Made by a program: the position numbers and the translations under genes | Shown: piece after piece, positions 10,327 to 22,450 of the stretch | Layout of the letters: each line of letters opens with the position of its first letter | Position numbering within the stretch: position 1 is the first letter of the stretch | Assembly: GCA_005408345.1 (NCBI GenBank) | Contig: SEMN01000788.1 | Span: forward strand, 1-64,000 | Direction: 5' to 3' | Length of the DNA stretch: 64,000 nucleotides | DNA from: Macquaria australasica | Taxonomy: Eukaryota; Chordata; Actinopteri; Centrarchiformes; Percichthyidae | The notes under the pieces: model-generated | The model's input: only the letters and a program-made list of their open reading frames with translations | The model's database searches: none | What the model was told of the DNA's origin: nothing

Positions 10327-12521
10327 TCACGTATAAGGTAAACAGAATTGGTCCAAGCACAGAACCTTGTGGAACTCCGTGACTAATTTTCGTGTGAATA
10401 GAGGATTCATCGTTAACATGTACAAACTGATATCGATCTGATAAATAGGATTTAAACCAGCTTAGTGTGGTGCCTTTAATGCCAATTAAATGTTCTAGTC
10501 TCTGTAATAGAATGTGATGGTCAATGGTGTCGAATGCTGCACTAACAAGATCAACACTACACTAACAGATCTAACAAGTACAGAGAAGAGTCCATTGTCT
10601 GATGCAATTAGGTCATTTGTAACTTTCAACAGTGCTGTCTCTGTGCTATGATCCTGACTGAAAATCCTCAAACAGTTTGTTGTTGTGTAGAAAGTCACAC
10701 AACTGATTGGCGACTGCTTTCTCAAGGATCTTAGAGAGAAAAGGAGGGTTAGATATAGGTCTATAATTTGACAAAATCCCTGGATCAAGAGTGGGCTTTT
10801 TAAGAAGAGGCTTAATTACAGCTACTTTTAAAGGACTGTGGCACATAGCCTTTTAATAAGGACAGATTGATCATATCTAGTAAATGAGTGCTAAGGGTAA
10901 AATTTCTTTAAGCAGCCTAGTTGGGACGGGGTCTAAGAGACACGTTGATGGTTTAGATGAGGAAATCATGGAAGTTAGTTGATTAAGGTTGATGTGAGAA
11001 AAGCAGTCTAAATGTATATCAGGTTTTACAGTTGTTTCTAAGAGTCCGGTGTTTGAAGATAAGTCAGTACCGGCTGAGGGCAGGAGGTGCTGAATTTTGT
11101 CTCCAATAGTTAGAATTTTATCATTAAAGAAGCTCATAAAGTCATTACTACTGAGGTCTATAGGAGTACATGGCTCAACAGAGCTGTGACTCTCTGTCAG
11201 CTTGGCTACAGTGCTGAACAGAAACCTGGGGATGTTCTTATTTTCATCTATTAATGATGAGTAGTAGGCTGGTCTAGCATTACGGAGGGCCTTCCTATAG
11301 ATTTTAAGACTATCTTGCCAGGCTAAACGTGATTCTTCCAGATTGGTGAAATGCCGTTTCCTTTCAAGTTTTTGCGGTGTTTGCCTTAATTTGCGGGTTA
11401 TACCATGGAGCTAACCTTCTCTGTTTTATTATCTTCTTTTTTAGAGGGGCGATAGAGTCGAGTGTTATTCGTAGTGAGCCTGCAGCACTATCAACAAGAT
11501 CAATTTGGGAGGGACTAAAGTTAGCATAGGAGTCATTTGTTATATTGAGACATGGCATTGAATAAAATGCAGATGGAATCACTTCCTTAAATTTAGCTAC
11601 AGCACTATCAGATAGACTTCTAGTGTAGGATTGTTTGCCTAATGGCGTGTAGTCCAGTAATAGGAATTCAAAAGTTATTAAATAATGGTCCGACAAAAGA
11701 GGATTCTGTAGAAAGACTGTTAGATGTTCAATTTCTATGCCATAGACAAGAACAAGGTCGAGGGTGTGGTTAAAACAGTGAGTGGGTTTATGTACACTCT
11801 GACAGAAGCCAATTGAGTCTAATAATGAGATAAACACAGCACTAAGGCTATCATTTTCTACATCCACATGAATATTAAAATCACCTACAATAATTATTTT
11901 ATCTGTTTTAAGGACTTAACCTGATTAGAACACTGAGAATTAAGATTAAAATTCAGAATACGGTCCAGGAGCTCGGTACACTATAACAAATAGAATTGGC
12001 TGTACTGTTTTCCAGGTTGGGTGTGAAAGGCTAAGAACAAGGCTTTCGAACGAGTTATAATTTAGTTTCGGTTTCGGTTTGATTAATAGGCTTGAGTCGA
12101 AGATGGCTGCAACTCCACCTCCTCGGCCTGAGCCTCGAGGAATGTGAGTATTAATGTGACTGGGGGGAGTGGATTCATTTAGGCTAACATATTCACCTTG
12201 ACACAGCCAGGTTTCAGTGAGACAAAATAAATCAATATTATGATCTGATATTAGATCGTTTACTAGAACAGCTTTAGATGAGAGAGATCTGATGTTTAAG
12301 AGTCCACATTTAATTCTCCTATTTTGTTGTACTGTTGCAGTGGAGGTTTTACTTTTTATTAAGTTTTTATGTGTAACTCTTCTTCTGTTTACTTTTGATT
12401 TAAATAATTCAAGTGGTCTGGGGGCAGACAACCTCTCTGTGGAGTTCAGGGTGGGTAACTGCTCTAATGGAAGCGCAGAGAAGCGTGTAGGACTGCAACT
12501 CTGCCTCCTGGTCTGGACCAC
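10327..12521 (-). pseudogene. L2 LINE ORF2: endonuclease and partial RT
   Basis: It starts at 12521 (MVQTRRQSC). The N-terminal endonuclease shows LLNIRSLSSK, LFCLTETWL, GRGGGVAAIF, then GDFNIHVD (frame changed near 11900) and LSDHYLITFE, the expected APE-type motifs. RT blocks follow in several frames: LLDPVPTRLLKE near 10890, LKVAVIKPLLKKP and NYRPISNPPFLSKILEK near 10740-10830, and GVPQGSVLGPILFTLY near 10330-10380. At least four frame changes are needed between the blocks. The polymerase Asp pair is not present because the element stops first. It is non-functional. Confidence 0.8.
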
Positions 12522-12557
12522 AGACTGTATTAAGTCTATGGTCTGAACTCTGAGTTG

Positions 12558-13437
12558 TCATGGCTTTGGGCCACTAATAAATTCGGCCAGATTTCTAGAT
12601 ATGAGAGCGGCTCCATCCAAAGTGGGATGAATGCCATCTCTCCTAATCAGACCAGGTCTTCTCCAGAAAGTCCGCCAATTATCTACAAAGCCCACATCAT
12701 TACCTGGACACCACCTCGACAACCAGCGGTTGAATGATGACATGCGGCTATACATGTCATCGCTAGTAAGATTAGGCAGGGGTCCAGAGAAAACTACGGA
12801 GTCCGACATTGTCTTTGCATATGTACACACCGACTCAACATTAATTTTCGTGACCTCCGATTGGCGCAATCGGCTGTCATTACCGCCGACGTGAATAACA
12901 ATCTTAGCATATTTACGTTTATCCTTAGCCAGCAGTTTTAAATAGGATTGAACATCGCCCGCTCTGGCCCCTGGGATGCATTTGACTATGGCCGCTGGTG
13001 TCGCTAATTTCACGTTTCGCAAAATGGAGCTGCCAATAATCAGAGTTGGTTTCTCAGCGGGTGTGTCGCTGAGTGGAGAGAACTTGTTAGAAACGTGAAC
13101 GGGTCGGTGGTGAACCGTGGGCTTTGGTTTAGGGCTATGCTTCTTTCGGACAGTCACCCAGCCTCCCTGGCTTCCCGGCTGCTCGGGAGTTGCCGGGAGA
13201 CGGCTAGCAGAAGCTACCTCTGGTCGGCTCGCACCGGCTAGGGGCTGGCTAGCTACGGCTGACTGACTCCATGGTGCGGAGCCGCGACTCTAACTCACTG
13301 AGCCTCGCCTCCAAGGCGGTGAATAAACTACATTTGTTACACGTACCATTATCGCTAAAGGAGGCAGAGGAATAACTAAACATCTGACACACCGAGCAAG
13401 AGAGAGCAGGAGAGGGAGAAGGAGAGAGAGACGCCAT
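12558..13437 (-). pseudogene. L2 LINE ORF1: zinc/coiled-coil plus esterase domain
   Basis: The start at 13437 gives a short N-terminal module with CSVCQ...CNKC cysteine pairs and a heptad-like LEARLSELESRLRTMES coiled coil. A frameshift near 13250-13260 ends this frame in TAG. The adjoining frame continues through a linker into an SGNH/GDSL-like hydrolase: IIGSSILRNVK (block I), VIHVGGNDSR (block III-like) and DGIHPTLDGAAL (block V with D and H). ORF1 proteins with an esterase domain are known from zebrafish L2 elements and are thought to bind RNA or lipids during retrotransposition. The stop is at 12558. Apart from the single shift the domain looks complete. Confidence 0.8.
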
Positions 13438-13699
13438 CGCTAACTGAGCTAAAGTAGCAACTAACTAGCGTGTAAACAACTGTGGGATTAGCGGAAAGTC
13501 GCTAACAGGAGACAGATATGAGTGCTTAAACAGAGCTAGTGTATCCTTAAATGTATAGCGGGTAATTAACCGCTATAGTAAAGAAAATATCAAAATTAAC
13601 TGGGTTTAGCTGGAGCAGCGAACTTTGCAATCAGTAACACAGAAACACCGGCAACCGGAAATGAGACAATACGTTCACCTGAGCACGTCAGCACGTCCA

Positions 13700-16640
13700 A
13701 AACTATGCATATAAAATATATAAAAAGTGAGTCACTAAAAAGTGAGGTCTGAGGCACTCGCCCTAACCCTTAGCGATGCGCTTCACAAATCCTGCCCCAG
13801 TTTTAGCCTTCTGCTTTTTGAATCAACAGTAGCACAACCAAGGGCATAGGTTTTTAGACACATTGCTGCTGTATCTGCACTACACCACCACCCCAGCCTG
13901 GCCCACAGCTGACACCATATGAACACACACAAATAGATTAAATTCCTAGTCCTAATAGTCCAGTAGAGATTGTGCACATTGCTATAATAGTCATATTGCC
14001 ATATAAAAGAAAATTGGCATAGATGTATAACTTTTCAGGGCAAACAACCTCTGATATTGTGCCAATTTATCCAAAGCAAATTGATCAGTAAAGCTAACTT
14101 TACTGGTCTAATGATTCAAGTGTCCATCATAACTTATTGTAAAGTCATGAGGCTTATTATAACTTAACTGTAAAGTCTTAAAATAACTTTTTATAAAAAT
14201 AACAATTTGGTTTTGCTACCTTATCCATGGTCCACGCCAACATTTGAAAATGTGATCATACAGTGTAGTACGAATTACAGAAATATACAGTATATAGACT
14301 AGACTAAGTATAAGTACCTAAAAGGGTCTTTGCAAGCTTGAACGAGGCTTTCGATAGCCACAGAGGGAATACCTGGTAGGCTATAACGTTAGCTAATAAT
14401 CAAAGCACATTATATTTTTAGCTTGCTCGCCAATGAATGCTAGATAGGTAACGTTAGCTCACATTTGGGCTGACCTGTGTTTGGATTGTCATCATAAATC
14501 CATTAACATTAGGTAAGCTGCTAGCTGTGCAGTTTGTTGTTGGTAGCTGTCCACAGTCCGACTCCTATCTTAAACTATCGCCAAATCAAAATCGTTCCCT
14601 GAACATTTCGACTGACACTAAGCGAGACGTGATAATGTTTGAGTTGGGTCTCCGAGTTAAGTCCACATAAACCCTTTGCACACGTAAACATTTGAACACA
14701 GCGCCACCCTGCGGACCAGACCGAGCAAAAAGAAAAGCAAGACTCTATACAACAAAATTAGCAATAATGAATAGACTAAATATAAATGAATGTAGGCCTA
14801 TGTTTTTATTTATTTATTAAATACGATTATTCACCCAAATTAGTTGAAAAAACAAACAAACATTGGTTGATTAATCAGACAGATTATGTTCATACAGCCG
14901 CTATAAAATCTAGGTTTTTCAGCACTTAAGTTGGAAATTAGATTTTTTTTTAAAAATTGAAAAACTGAATTAACATGAATCGTAGTCTACTTTTACCATG
15001 TTTGCCAAAACCATAAATGCCATGGCAAATTGTCTTCATAACGTTTGCAAAACACGGTGTGACTCATGCAGGCGTGCTTCCAGAACAAAGTAGGGTAGCT
15101 ACATCTGAATACTGAAATTAGTGGGGGTGCACTAGTAGCTAAAGTGCGGGCCGACAACAGCAATGAAAACTAGTGTAGGTGTTACGGGTCCCGAGCGTGG
15201 TCCACGATGAACAGATTATGCTGGAACACAGCTGGAAAACTGTTTTTTTGAGTCAGAACAGCACCCTTACCCTCAAAGTCCGGTCCACAGAAGAATCATG
15301 GCTAAATACTGCCACCTACTGACATGAAAGAGCATAACAGGATTTTAAAAAGAACCTCAACAATACTATTGTGGTGGTCCCGAATTTGTTTTGTTCTCCT
15401 TTTAAGACAAACAGAAAATGACTTATTTGTATATGAATGATTTAACTTATAACACCCCTTTGTTTTTGTAAGTGTTACGTAGGCTACTGATACAGTGGGC
15501 TAGTTTATCAGGTGCCTGTGTTTCAAACTAAATAACCTATGCTGCAGACGTGTTGAAACAATGGATTAATGCTTAAAATATAAATGATTTATTTAAATTA
15601 AGCACACTAACCAAAATCTTCACAGAAAATAACATTTAATGTGGTTAAAGCAGTAAAGTCAGTAAATCAGTCTGCACTGATCTATGAATGAATGTGGGTG
15701 ATTCTTTCAGTATCTGCTGTTTTGCTTTATACTGCAAAGCTTCTCCTAAGTTCATGAAATCCCTGCATCTGAAGGCAGTAGGACTGAAATGTTGATAAAT
15801 CTGCAGCCTCTGAGGAGTGCCGCACCAGAATGCAGTTCCATTACCACGGCTGTTCACTGTGTTTGTCTAGTTACCTTTCTTTTTATCAAAAGTAGCGTCT
15901 CATTTTTTTTTTTCTATAATTGAAACACATTGCAGTGCAAACGCATTTGTGTAACATTAATTACTAAACTATGTGACCATGTACAAGGTGAGATACATTA
16001 GAATTATTGCAAAAATAGCATTGTATACTATTTAATAATTACCACACTCGCTGATCTATATTCACCTTCACCCAGCCATTTTGCACGTTGTGCTGGTGCA
16101 CATAGGTTACATGAACCAAAATAGAAGGTGCGCATGGAGATGCGCACACACAGTCTGTGTGCCTAAGACCTACCACCTTGAACTTGGCATTTATTATTCA
16201 AATTTCAACTGAGGGTGCAAAATATTAAACTGAGCACTGCAATGCATGCTTTAGCACCCTTGTAGAACCATGCCTGGACTCATGCTAATTCACATGTTAG
16301 AGAGATGAGACGTTCACATCTCTCATTGTAACTCTGACTGGATAATATGAATTAAAATATGAATCAGAATTGCCCTAGAAGAGTTGTACACTTTTGAATT
16401 AAGTCAGTAAAACCCAGTAAGGTTAACATGAGCTAAAATCAAATGTAACAGCTAACATTAGATGTCGTTGGCATCTGGAATAAGACCAGTCGGTCACCCA
16501 CATGGTGCATGCTATCCTTAACGTTAATCTGGATAATATCATGTAGGCTATAACAACACATTTAAGATTCTACATTTTGTCATTTGTACAAGTAGATACA
16601 CGATACCTTCATGAAGCTCACATCGGATGGTAGGCCTAAG
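13700..16640. other. No gene recognised (about 2.9 kb)
   Basis: AT-rich DNA with several ACGTTAGCT-type words common in fish introns (14385-14460) and short poly-T/poly-A runs. Open frames are short and carry no recognisable motif. It may be host intronic or intergenic DNA. Confidence 0.4.
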
Positions 16641-16649
16641 TCAAAATAT

Positions 16650-16925
16650 TGATAGTTTATCATTATTTTGAGATACTAAGTCATTATTTTGAGATACTAA
16701 GTCATTATTTTAAGAACGTTTCTCATTATTTTGAGAAACTAAGTCATTATTTTGAGATACTAAGTCATTATTTTGAGAAAGTTTCTCATTATTTTGAGAT
16801 ACTAAGTCATTATTTTGAGATACTAAGTCAATATCTTGAGAAAGTTTCTCCTTTTTTTGAGATACTAAGTCAATATTTTGAGATACTATGTCATTTTTTT
16901 GATAAAGTTTTTCATTATAATGACT
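16650..16925 (+). repeat. 21-bp minisatellite (TCATTATTTTGAGATACTAAG)
   Basis: About thirteen head-to-tail copies of a 21-bp unit, with variants ending GAGAAAGTT or GAGAAACTA. Because the unit length is a multiple of three and stop-free in one frame, it gives a false protein of HYFEILS-like heptads. It lies directly upstream of the truncated THAP exon of the ISL2EU element and may have replaced its first part. Confidence 0.9.
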
Positions 16926-17040
16926 TACATGATGGGTTTTTTTTTTCATCATACTGGTGGAAATGGGCTTCCATAGGTATGGGCTCAGTGGCTAATCAAG
17001 ATCTGTAGGGACAACTTCAGCCCTACAAAGAACAGGCATT

Positions 17041-18714
17041 TTGTGTAGCAGGCATTTTCAGCCGGGAGACTTTGAAGTGACTGTTGGGGGACTGAGGAGA
17101 ATACGAAAGGGAGCTATACCGGTTCTCTTTTCCTGGAATGAGTACACGCTACCCACACCAAGACCTAATGTTTGGGTACGTCGGCCGAGGGCAGAGAGCC
17201 CTACCCCAGACTTGACTGCAGACTCCGAGTCCGAGATGGAAGCAGCGGCACCTGATCATGACTACTGTGTGAGACCAGTGACGGCGGTGATGGCAAATGA
17301 GATGGCAAACGAGAATGAAGTCTTGCGTCAGAAGATTAGGGAGCTCCAGCACCAACTGGAAGTGCTACAGCTGCGAACCCGTTTTGGTATACAACGCTTC
17401 GCAGGGTCGGACGAGGACATTCGTATTTACACCAGGTTGGTTTATAAGGCTTTTGGAATAGCATTACACCGACCTGTTATCAGTGTGTTGTTATGTACGA
17501 GTTTGAAAAACACGTGTCATTTGGGGAATATCATTTTAAAAACAAAACGAAGTCTAACATGAACATTATTACATTTTTAGTAGTCAACACCAAGATGGTG
17601 CGGATCACCAACGCCAAGGCTGCCTCTACCAGCAGCTCTGAGTCCTCTCAACCAACAACGGTATGCAGCATACAAATGGTTTGGCATGGATGTACGTGTA
17701 CAATAATTATAATGTATAACCAGTGGTGGAAGAAGTACTCAGATTTTTTACTTGATAAAAGTAGTAATACTATAGTATAGAAATACTCTGTTACAAGTAC
17801 AAGTCCTGCATTCAAAATCAAGTAAAAGTACAAAAGTATTAGCATCAAAATGTATTTAAAGTACCAAAAGTAAAAGTACTCATTATGCAGAATTAAAACT
17901 TCCAAAATGTAGTGGAGAAGAAGTATGAAGTAGAATAAAATGGAAATACTCAAGTAAAGTAGAAGTACCTCAAAATTGTACTTGAGTACAGTGAGTAAAT
18001 GTACTTAGTTACTTTCCACCACTGTGTGTAACAACATCTAGGCCTAACACCCATAGATGAGCTGCTCCTGTTCCTCATGCACCTGTCAGTGGGTTTGGCA
18101 TTCACCGCACCACAGCCAGCAGGATTATTGCCACCTGGGGACACTTCCTATACAACCTGCTTGGAAGCCAGCATCTGTGGATCCCACATGAAGCTGTCGG
18201 AGCTCACCTTCCACCAGAGTTTTCAGCTTTCCCTGACACACAAGTGGTGCTTGACTACACTGAAATATTCTGCCAGACTCCATCCTCTCTCCTGTTGCAG
18301 AGTGAGGTGTTTTCCACCTACAAATCACATGCTACATTTAAGGCCATGATTGGAATGGCACCCCATGGTGCCATTACATTTGTGTCTGGCATCGCAAACC
18401 AACTCACACCAGACATGGCAATTGTGGTTGACAAAGGGTTCCTTGTGGACAATCTGGCTCCATGTGAGGTTTACCGGCGTGCCTTTCTCTCAAGAAACAC
18501 CCAAATGAGTAGGGAGGATGTCAGGCAGACTCAGTCCATTGCACATCTGCAGGTCCATGTGGAGAGGTGCATCAGGAGGGTGAAAGAGAAACTTTTTGAC
18601 AAAGCTATACCACGTTCGGTGTGTGGAAGCATTGAGGAGATCTTCAATGTAGCATGCTACCTGGTCAACTACCAGAACGGACCACTGGTAAAGGCATGGG
18701 CAACTCCACAATGA
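17041..18714 (+). pseudogene. THAP-DDE transposase of ISL2EU element
   Basis: The first exon begins inside the THAP zinc finger (CSRHFQPGDF..RIRKGAIPVLF), so the first two cysteines are missing. It then has a coiled coil and FGIQRFAGSDEDIRIYTR, ending at a donor near 17435. A block KMVRITNAKAAS follows at 17594. After the hAT insertion, PIDELLLFLMHLSVGL (18050) leads, with a frame change and small loss, into FGIHRTTASRII and WIPHEA. The DDE domain then reads LDYTEIFCQTPSSLLLQSE, TFKAMIGMAPHGAITFVS, VDKGFLVD, HVERCIRRVKEKLFD and NYQNGPLVKAWA with stop at 18714. The SDKEI segment that normally carries the second catalytic Asp, between FVS and LTPDMA, is deleted. The enzyme cannot be active. Confidence 0.85.
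17721..18024 (+). mobile_element. hAT miniature element (CAGTGGTGGAA ends), copy 1
   Basis: A 304-bp element begins CAGTGGTGGAAGAAGTACT and ends TTCCACCACTG, an inverted repeat of the start. It is filled with AGTAC/AAGTA motifs. The flanks are TGTATAAC (17713-17720) and TGTGTAAC (18025-18032), an 8-bp duplication with one difference, as expected for hAT elements. It has no coding capacity and interrupts the ISL2EU transposase gene, so it is younger than that insertion. Confidence 0.92.
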
Positions 18715-19435
18715 ATAACTGTGGACTCGGGTATTAATGACATTTCACTCAGCCTTTTGTTGAAATAGCTGTAACATTAGTTCCTTAAAAGGTAATTATT
18801 TTCACATTATTTCAGTAAGTTGCTATGAAATGTTTTGAATGTTTGTCTTTAGGAATTGCTCTGTTGCAGCATTATTTTTCATTTCAAAATAAATAAATCA
18901 CCATCTGAAGGGTTATTGCAGTTAATTCTTTCCCATTTGAGTTCCCTGGTGGCCTGGCTATATGCCCCTCTGTCATTCCACATCATGTACTCTGGTCTGC
19001 TGCTAGTAGAACGACAAGTAGTTCTTTACAGCAGCCATGTTTGGAGCATAATTTCATACAGTTGAGGGGGACAGACAGAAGCAGACATGGTTGAACTTTT
19101 TGGAGGTAATGAATGGAGCTTCATTGTTTTAACAATGTCAGAGGGAAATGGCTACTGGGTCTTATGACATCCCAACTGGACTTTGAATTGCAGACGTGTA
19201 ATAAAGAAAAATCAGGTTGTTGCTGATTACAGGTAATTACATTTTAAATATTTAACAAAGACAATATGATGCATTGTTGCAGATTCAAGTACCCAACAGT
19301 ATATAAAGTAGTTAAAATTAGCACAACCATAAACATGCACAGTAGACAAAATGCAACACACACATTAATACAGCAGTAATATTCCAGAAACATAATAGTA
19401 AAAAACAGGGAACATTTTACTGCACAATGAACACT

Positions 19436-19512
19436 TTCACTTTTGATACTTTAAGTAGATTTTGAATGCAGGACTTGTGTGGCATTACTAGTTTTACTTA
19501 AGTAAATGATCT
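19436..19512. repeat. Fragment of the same hAT miniature family
   Basis: The stretch with TTTTGATACTTTAAGTAGAT and TTGAATGCAGGACTTGT resembles the interior of the AGTAC-rich hAT miniature element at 17721 (which has TCCTGCATTCAAAATCA inverted). No terminal repeats are present. Confidence 0.55.
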
Positions 19513-19658
19513 ACTCAACATAACTGTACACATGTACAAGCACATTTAAGGTAATATATTATGAATCAATGCCAAGTATCAGTATAGTGGTTGTTCACAG
19601 AATATATTGCACATCAGTCTATGGGAAATCTAAATGCCAAAAAGCGGTAGAACCATCT

Positions 19659-22411
19659 TCAAACTATCATGTAAAAATAAAAATAATCTCCCTTCTCCCT
19701 AATGGTTGTAGCCACCTCACAGTCTCTGTAGATGCATTGTATGAGAATATCATCCTCTGCAAAAACATCAAAATCACACCACTCCATCCCTGTAAGTAGG
19801 AGCTGGCCTTGCACCTGCCAGTGGTAGCTGTGAGTCTACTTTAATTTCAGTGTGCCACTGTGCATTTTCAAGTAGCTACAGTCCACATAGGTCTTTGCGT
19901 TGGGGCATTTAATTTCCAGCAGTCCGAAGGGTGGGCTCTCAGTCGGGTCAAGCACCAGCTCGTCAGGAGATGTCCCTAACCAAGGGGCATCTGGCTGGAT
20001 GACAAACCCACAAGGCCAGTAATTTGTGTTTGTTTTCTTTTATATTCGGCAGTACTCCTGGATGGCAACCGGTTCCAATGCCAGTCCCCTCTTCATTGCA
20101 GCCGTTTGAGCCACTCCCTTTTGAATTCTTTGTGCCATGTTTTCAGCAGAACTCTGACATGGCATATTTCCCTAAATTGGGAAGAAGTTATCCTTGGCCT
20201 CCGGACACGGTGCCATTCCACAGTGTTACCCTGTTCCCTGGTGGCAACCTCTGTTTTCCTTGCCATGTCTAATGTAGTGACAAGTGACTGTAGATTGGAG
20301 GTGTTGGTGACTGCACACAAACTGGCAGCTGGTAGGCTCCAGCCTATAGTCATCTAAAAAGGTAGGGGGGGTGGTGGTGGTGGTGGGGCATCTGGATGGC
20401 GTACTACAACCCAGCTCACTGGTAATGGATGCTGGTAGGAGATGGGACTACCTTCCTGGACTTTCCCAAAAGCTGAGTCAACTAGTGGGACGTCCACACT
20501 TATCGCCATGGTGGTAATGAGTGGTGCAATGTCTGCAGAAAAGTCCTTGTACACCTCGTCGACTTTGAGGACATCTGGATCTGGCAGCCCCCCCTCGCAC
20601 TTCCTTGTACCATGTACTCCTTTGAACAATTGAATTTCACAATTGTGACTTTAAGAACAATTTTACACTTTAATAACAATCACAAAATTATCTGGTAGGC
20701 TATACAATTACATAGGACTATAGTTACCTTACACCGTCAGCAACCGTAAACTGCTTCGGCTTAGGGGAAATGAACACCATGTCACTCACTCGGCCTGGTT
20801 TCACACCCTATTACACAAAAGAATTATCAAATTAATTGAAATCGTCATTGATGCAACATACTAGATCAGCTCATGGCACAAAGGAAGTCCTCATTAAACT
20901 GTGGTTTGGTTGTGAACCCATACTTACCATGGTTCTTGGCTTGTGCCAGCGCTGCTCTGTTTCTGTGCAGCAGGGGTACAGTGGCCAGGTTCAGTGTGGA
21001 GTAGTGTGCCATCTGGAACAGCAGTGCAACATTGTGGTTGCAGAGTACTGTTCCAGCCACACAGGAGCACTCTGCCACTGAAATGTCCACTGGTGAGCAG
21101 TCCTCAAAGACAATCTACACATTAAAACAAAATGTTTGTCATTTCACATTTAGGACACTACTTACAACATACACAGAAAATGAGAAAGCTGGGAGCAGGT
21201 AGATCAGGTAAGTATGGTAGCAGGTATGGGAATAGGCTAAACCATTTCTGGTTATCAATTGCAGCATAGACAGAATAAACAAATTCTGCTCTCCGTTTGG
21301 AATACTGTATCTAAGGACATCCAAATAGATATGCTTGTGTAGCCTTTATCACCCGTCTCAATTTACTCACTTTCAAACAGAGTTAGTAAAACTGAACATT
21401 GAAGAGCATAACATAGGTGCAGGGTACACAATCAACACTTACCTACCACTGGCCAATGAGCCATAAAGTTATTGGACCCTGTATGGATTATACTAAACAG
21501 AACAGCAGCCTTCGCAACCAGTTTCTGGGGTTTCCAATAAAGCTAGGTTTAGTTTTATGTAATTTATTTTTCATTTTACAACACAGGGTTGAAAAAAAAA
21601 AAAAAAAAAGATGTAGTCCTTCATGCTACAAACACAATACTAGCTATTATTACTATGCAACCTGTTGCAGACGCAGGGAAGGCAAGGCAAGGCTGGCTGG
21701 AGTGAAAGGCAGGCAGGCAGAATGCAGAGACCAAGCAAGGGAGTAAATCCAGAAAGAGGACATTGACCTGGGCACAGGAGAACAGAGCGAAACAGATTCA
21801 AAAAACACGTTTCAAAAGGTAAGGCCGGAGAGCTTACTACCAAACGAACAGACGCAATGGTCTGGCGATGAGTGGATGGAAGACCAGGGTAGAAATACTG
21901 CAGACTGATGAGTTGATGGATGACAGGTGTGCTGACTGATTGCAGACTGGGCAGGTGGTTGAGATGGCAGCCCCGCCTTCCCGGTAGACAGACACAGAGA
22001 GAGAGACACACACACACGAGGAAGGGGAAAACACCAGAAACAAGGAAAACTAATGAGCATGGTGGAGCCGTGACACACTCTCCCTGATGATGAATCTTTG
22101 TTTGACACTATGGGGAATTGGACATCATTCATGTTATACATACACTTAATCGTCCATCATTAAAACATTTTACACTGGATCCAATAGCCTGTCAACTTGT
22201 CAAAGTTAGCCAGTAACTAGAGCTAGCTTGCCCGCTAGCTAATGTTGTATAACTTACCTTCATAGTTGTCGATGTAACTAAATATATACATTTTGAACCC
22301 TTTTTCCCTTTTATACCTCGGAGCTGAGCTTGCCACTTGTACTAGCCAATGAACATCGCTGATGGTAATCTTCGGTAGGTTTTGGAGGCATCTTGTGTAA
22401 AACACAGCCAT
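19659..22411 (-). pseudogene. SWIM zinc finger / YqaJ nuclease protein of ISL2EU
   Basis: Exon 1 (22411-22258, minus) starts MAVFYTRCLQNLPKITISD and ends at GAAG/GTAAGT. A later exon (21114-20929) holds the SWIM finger (CSCVAGTVLCNHNVALLFQ), bounded by TGTAG and ATG/GTAAGT. Next come GVKPGRVSDMVFISPKPKQF (20807-20728), a KGVHG..PDPDVLKVDEVYKDFS exon ending at 20420, and the nuclease exon from 20353. The YqaJ domain shows TREQ, WHRVRRPRITSSQFREICHV, PDAPWLGTSPDE, LLEIKCPN and QVQGQLLLTGMEWCDF, i.e. a PD-(D/E)xK core. Damage: a one-base shift near 20180 and a TAA before YWPCGFV (near 20045). Exons between 22258 and 21114 are missing or obscured by inserted repeats. The stop is at 19659-19661. 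Confidence 0.82.
21650..22080. repeat. Repeat-like insertion inside the YqaJ gene
   Basis: GC-richer DNA with GGCAAGGCAAGGCTGGCTGG, GGCAGGCAGGCAG and GAGAGAGACACACACACAC runs, ending GGAGCCGTGACAC. The wording resembles an inverted LTR or SINE-like interspersed repeat of fish. Its boundaries and class could not be fixed. It occupies the place where further SWIM-gene exons would be expected. Confidence 0.35.
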
Positions 22412-22450
22412 CTTTGTATATAAGTATATAATAAGACAATCTCTATTTTT

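Larger units (their letters stand above)
10318..13690 (-). mobile_element. L2-clade LINE body (5'UTR, ORF1, ORF2), 3'-deleted
   Basis: Reading the minus strand from about 13690: a 5' untranslated region, an ORF1 with a zinc/coiled-coil start and a GDSL-type esterase domain, then ORF2 with an apurinic endonuclease and reverse transcriptase. Homology stops shortly after the RT motif GVPQGSVLGPILFTLY (10330-10380). The catalytic FADD box, the RT thumb and the 3' tail are missing. It is in the same orientation as the LINE fragment at 1-945 and could be the same family, but it does not overlap it. Confidence 0.85.
16960..22450. mobile_element. ISL2EU/IS4EU-like DNA transposon with convergent genes
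   Basis: The plus strand carries a THAP-domain/DDE transposase (17041-18714). The minus strand carries a SWIM zinc finger/YqaJ exonuclease protein (start 22411, stop 19659). This two-gene convergent arrangement is characteristic of ISL2EU/IS4EU elements related to Harbinger. Terminal inverted repeats were not identified, so the limits are approximate. A hAT miniature element sits in the transposase gene. Both genes carry inactivating changes. Confidence 0.75.

Noticed and set aside
16650..16925. CRISPR-like array
   Set aside because: Repeats are contiguous with no spacers and the genome is eukaryotic.
16649..17008. 119-codon ORF with repeated HYFEILS heptads
   Set aside because: It is a translation of the 21-bp minisatellite, open only because the unit is a multiple of three.
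21417..22017. Open frames of 110-125 codons in both strands
   Set aside because: They lie in repeat-like GC-richer DNA with no motif, start context or splice support.
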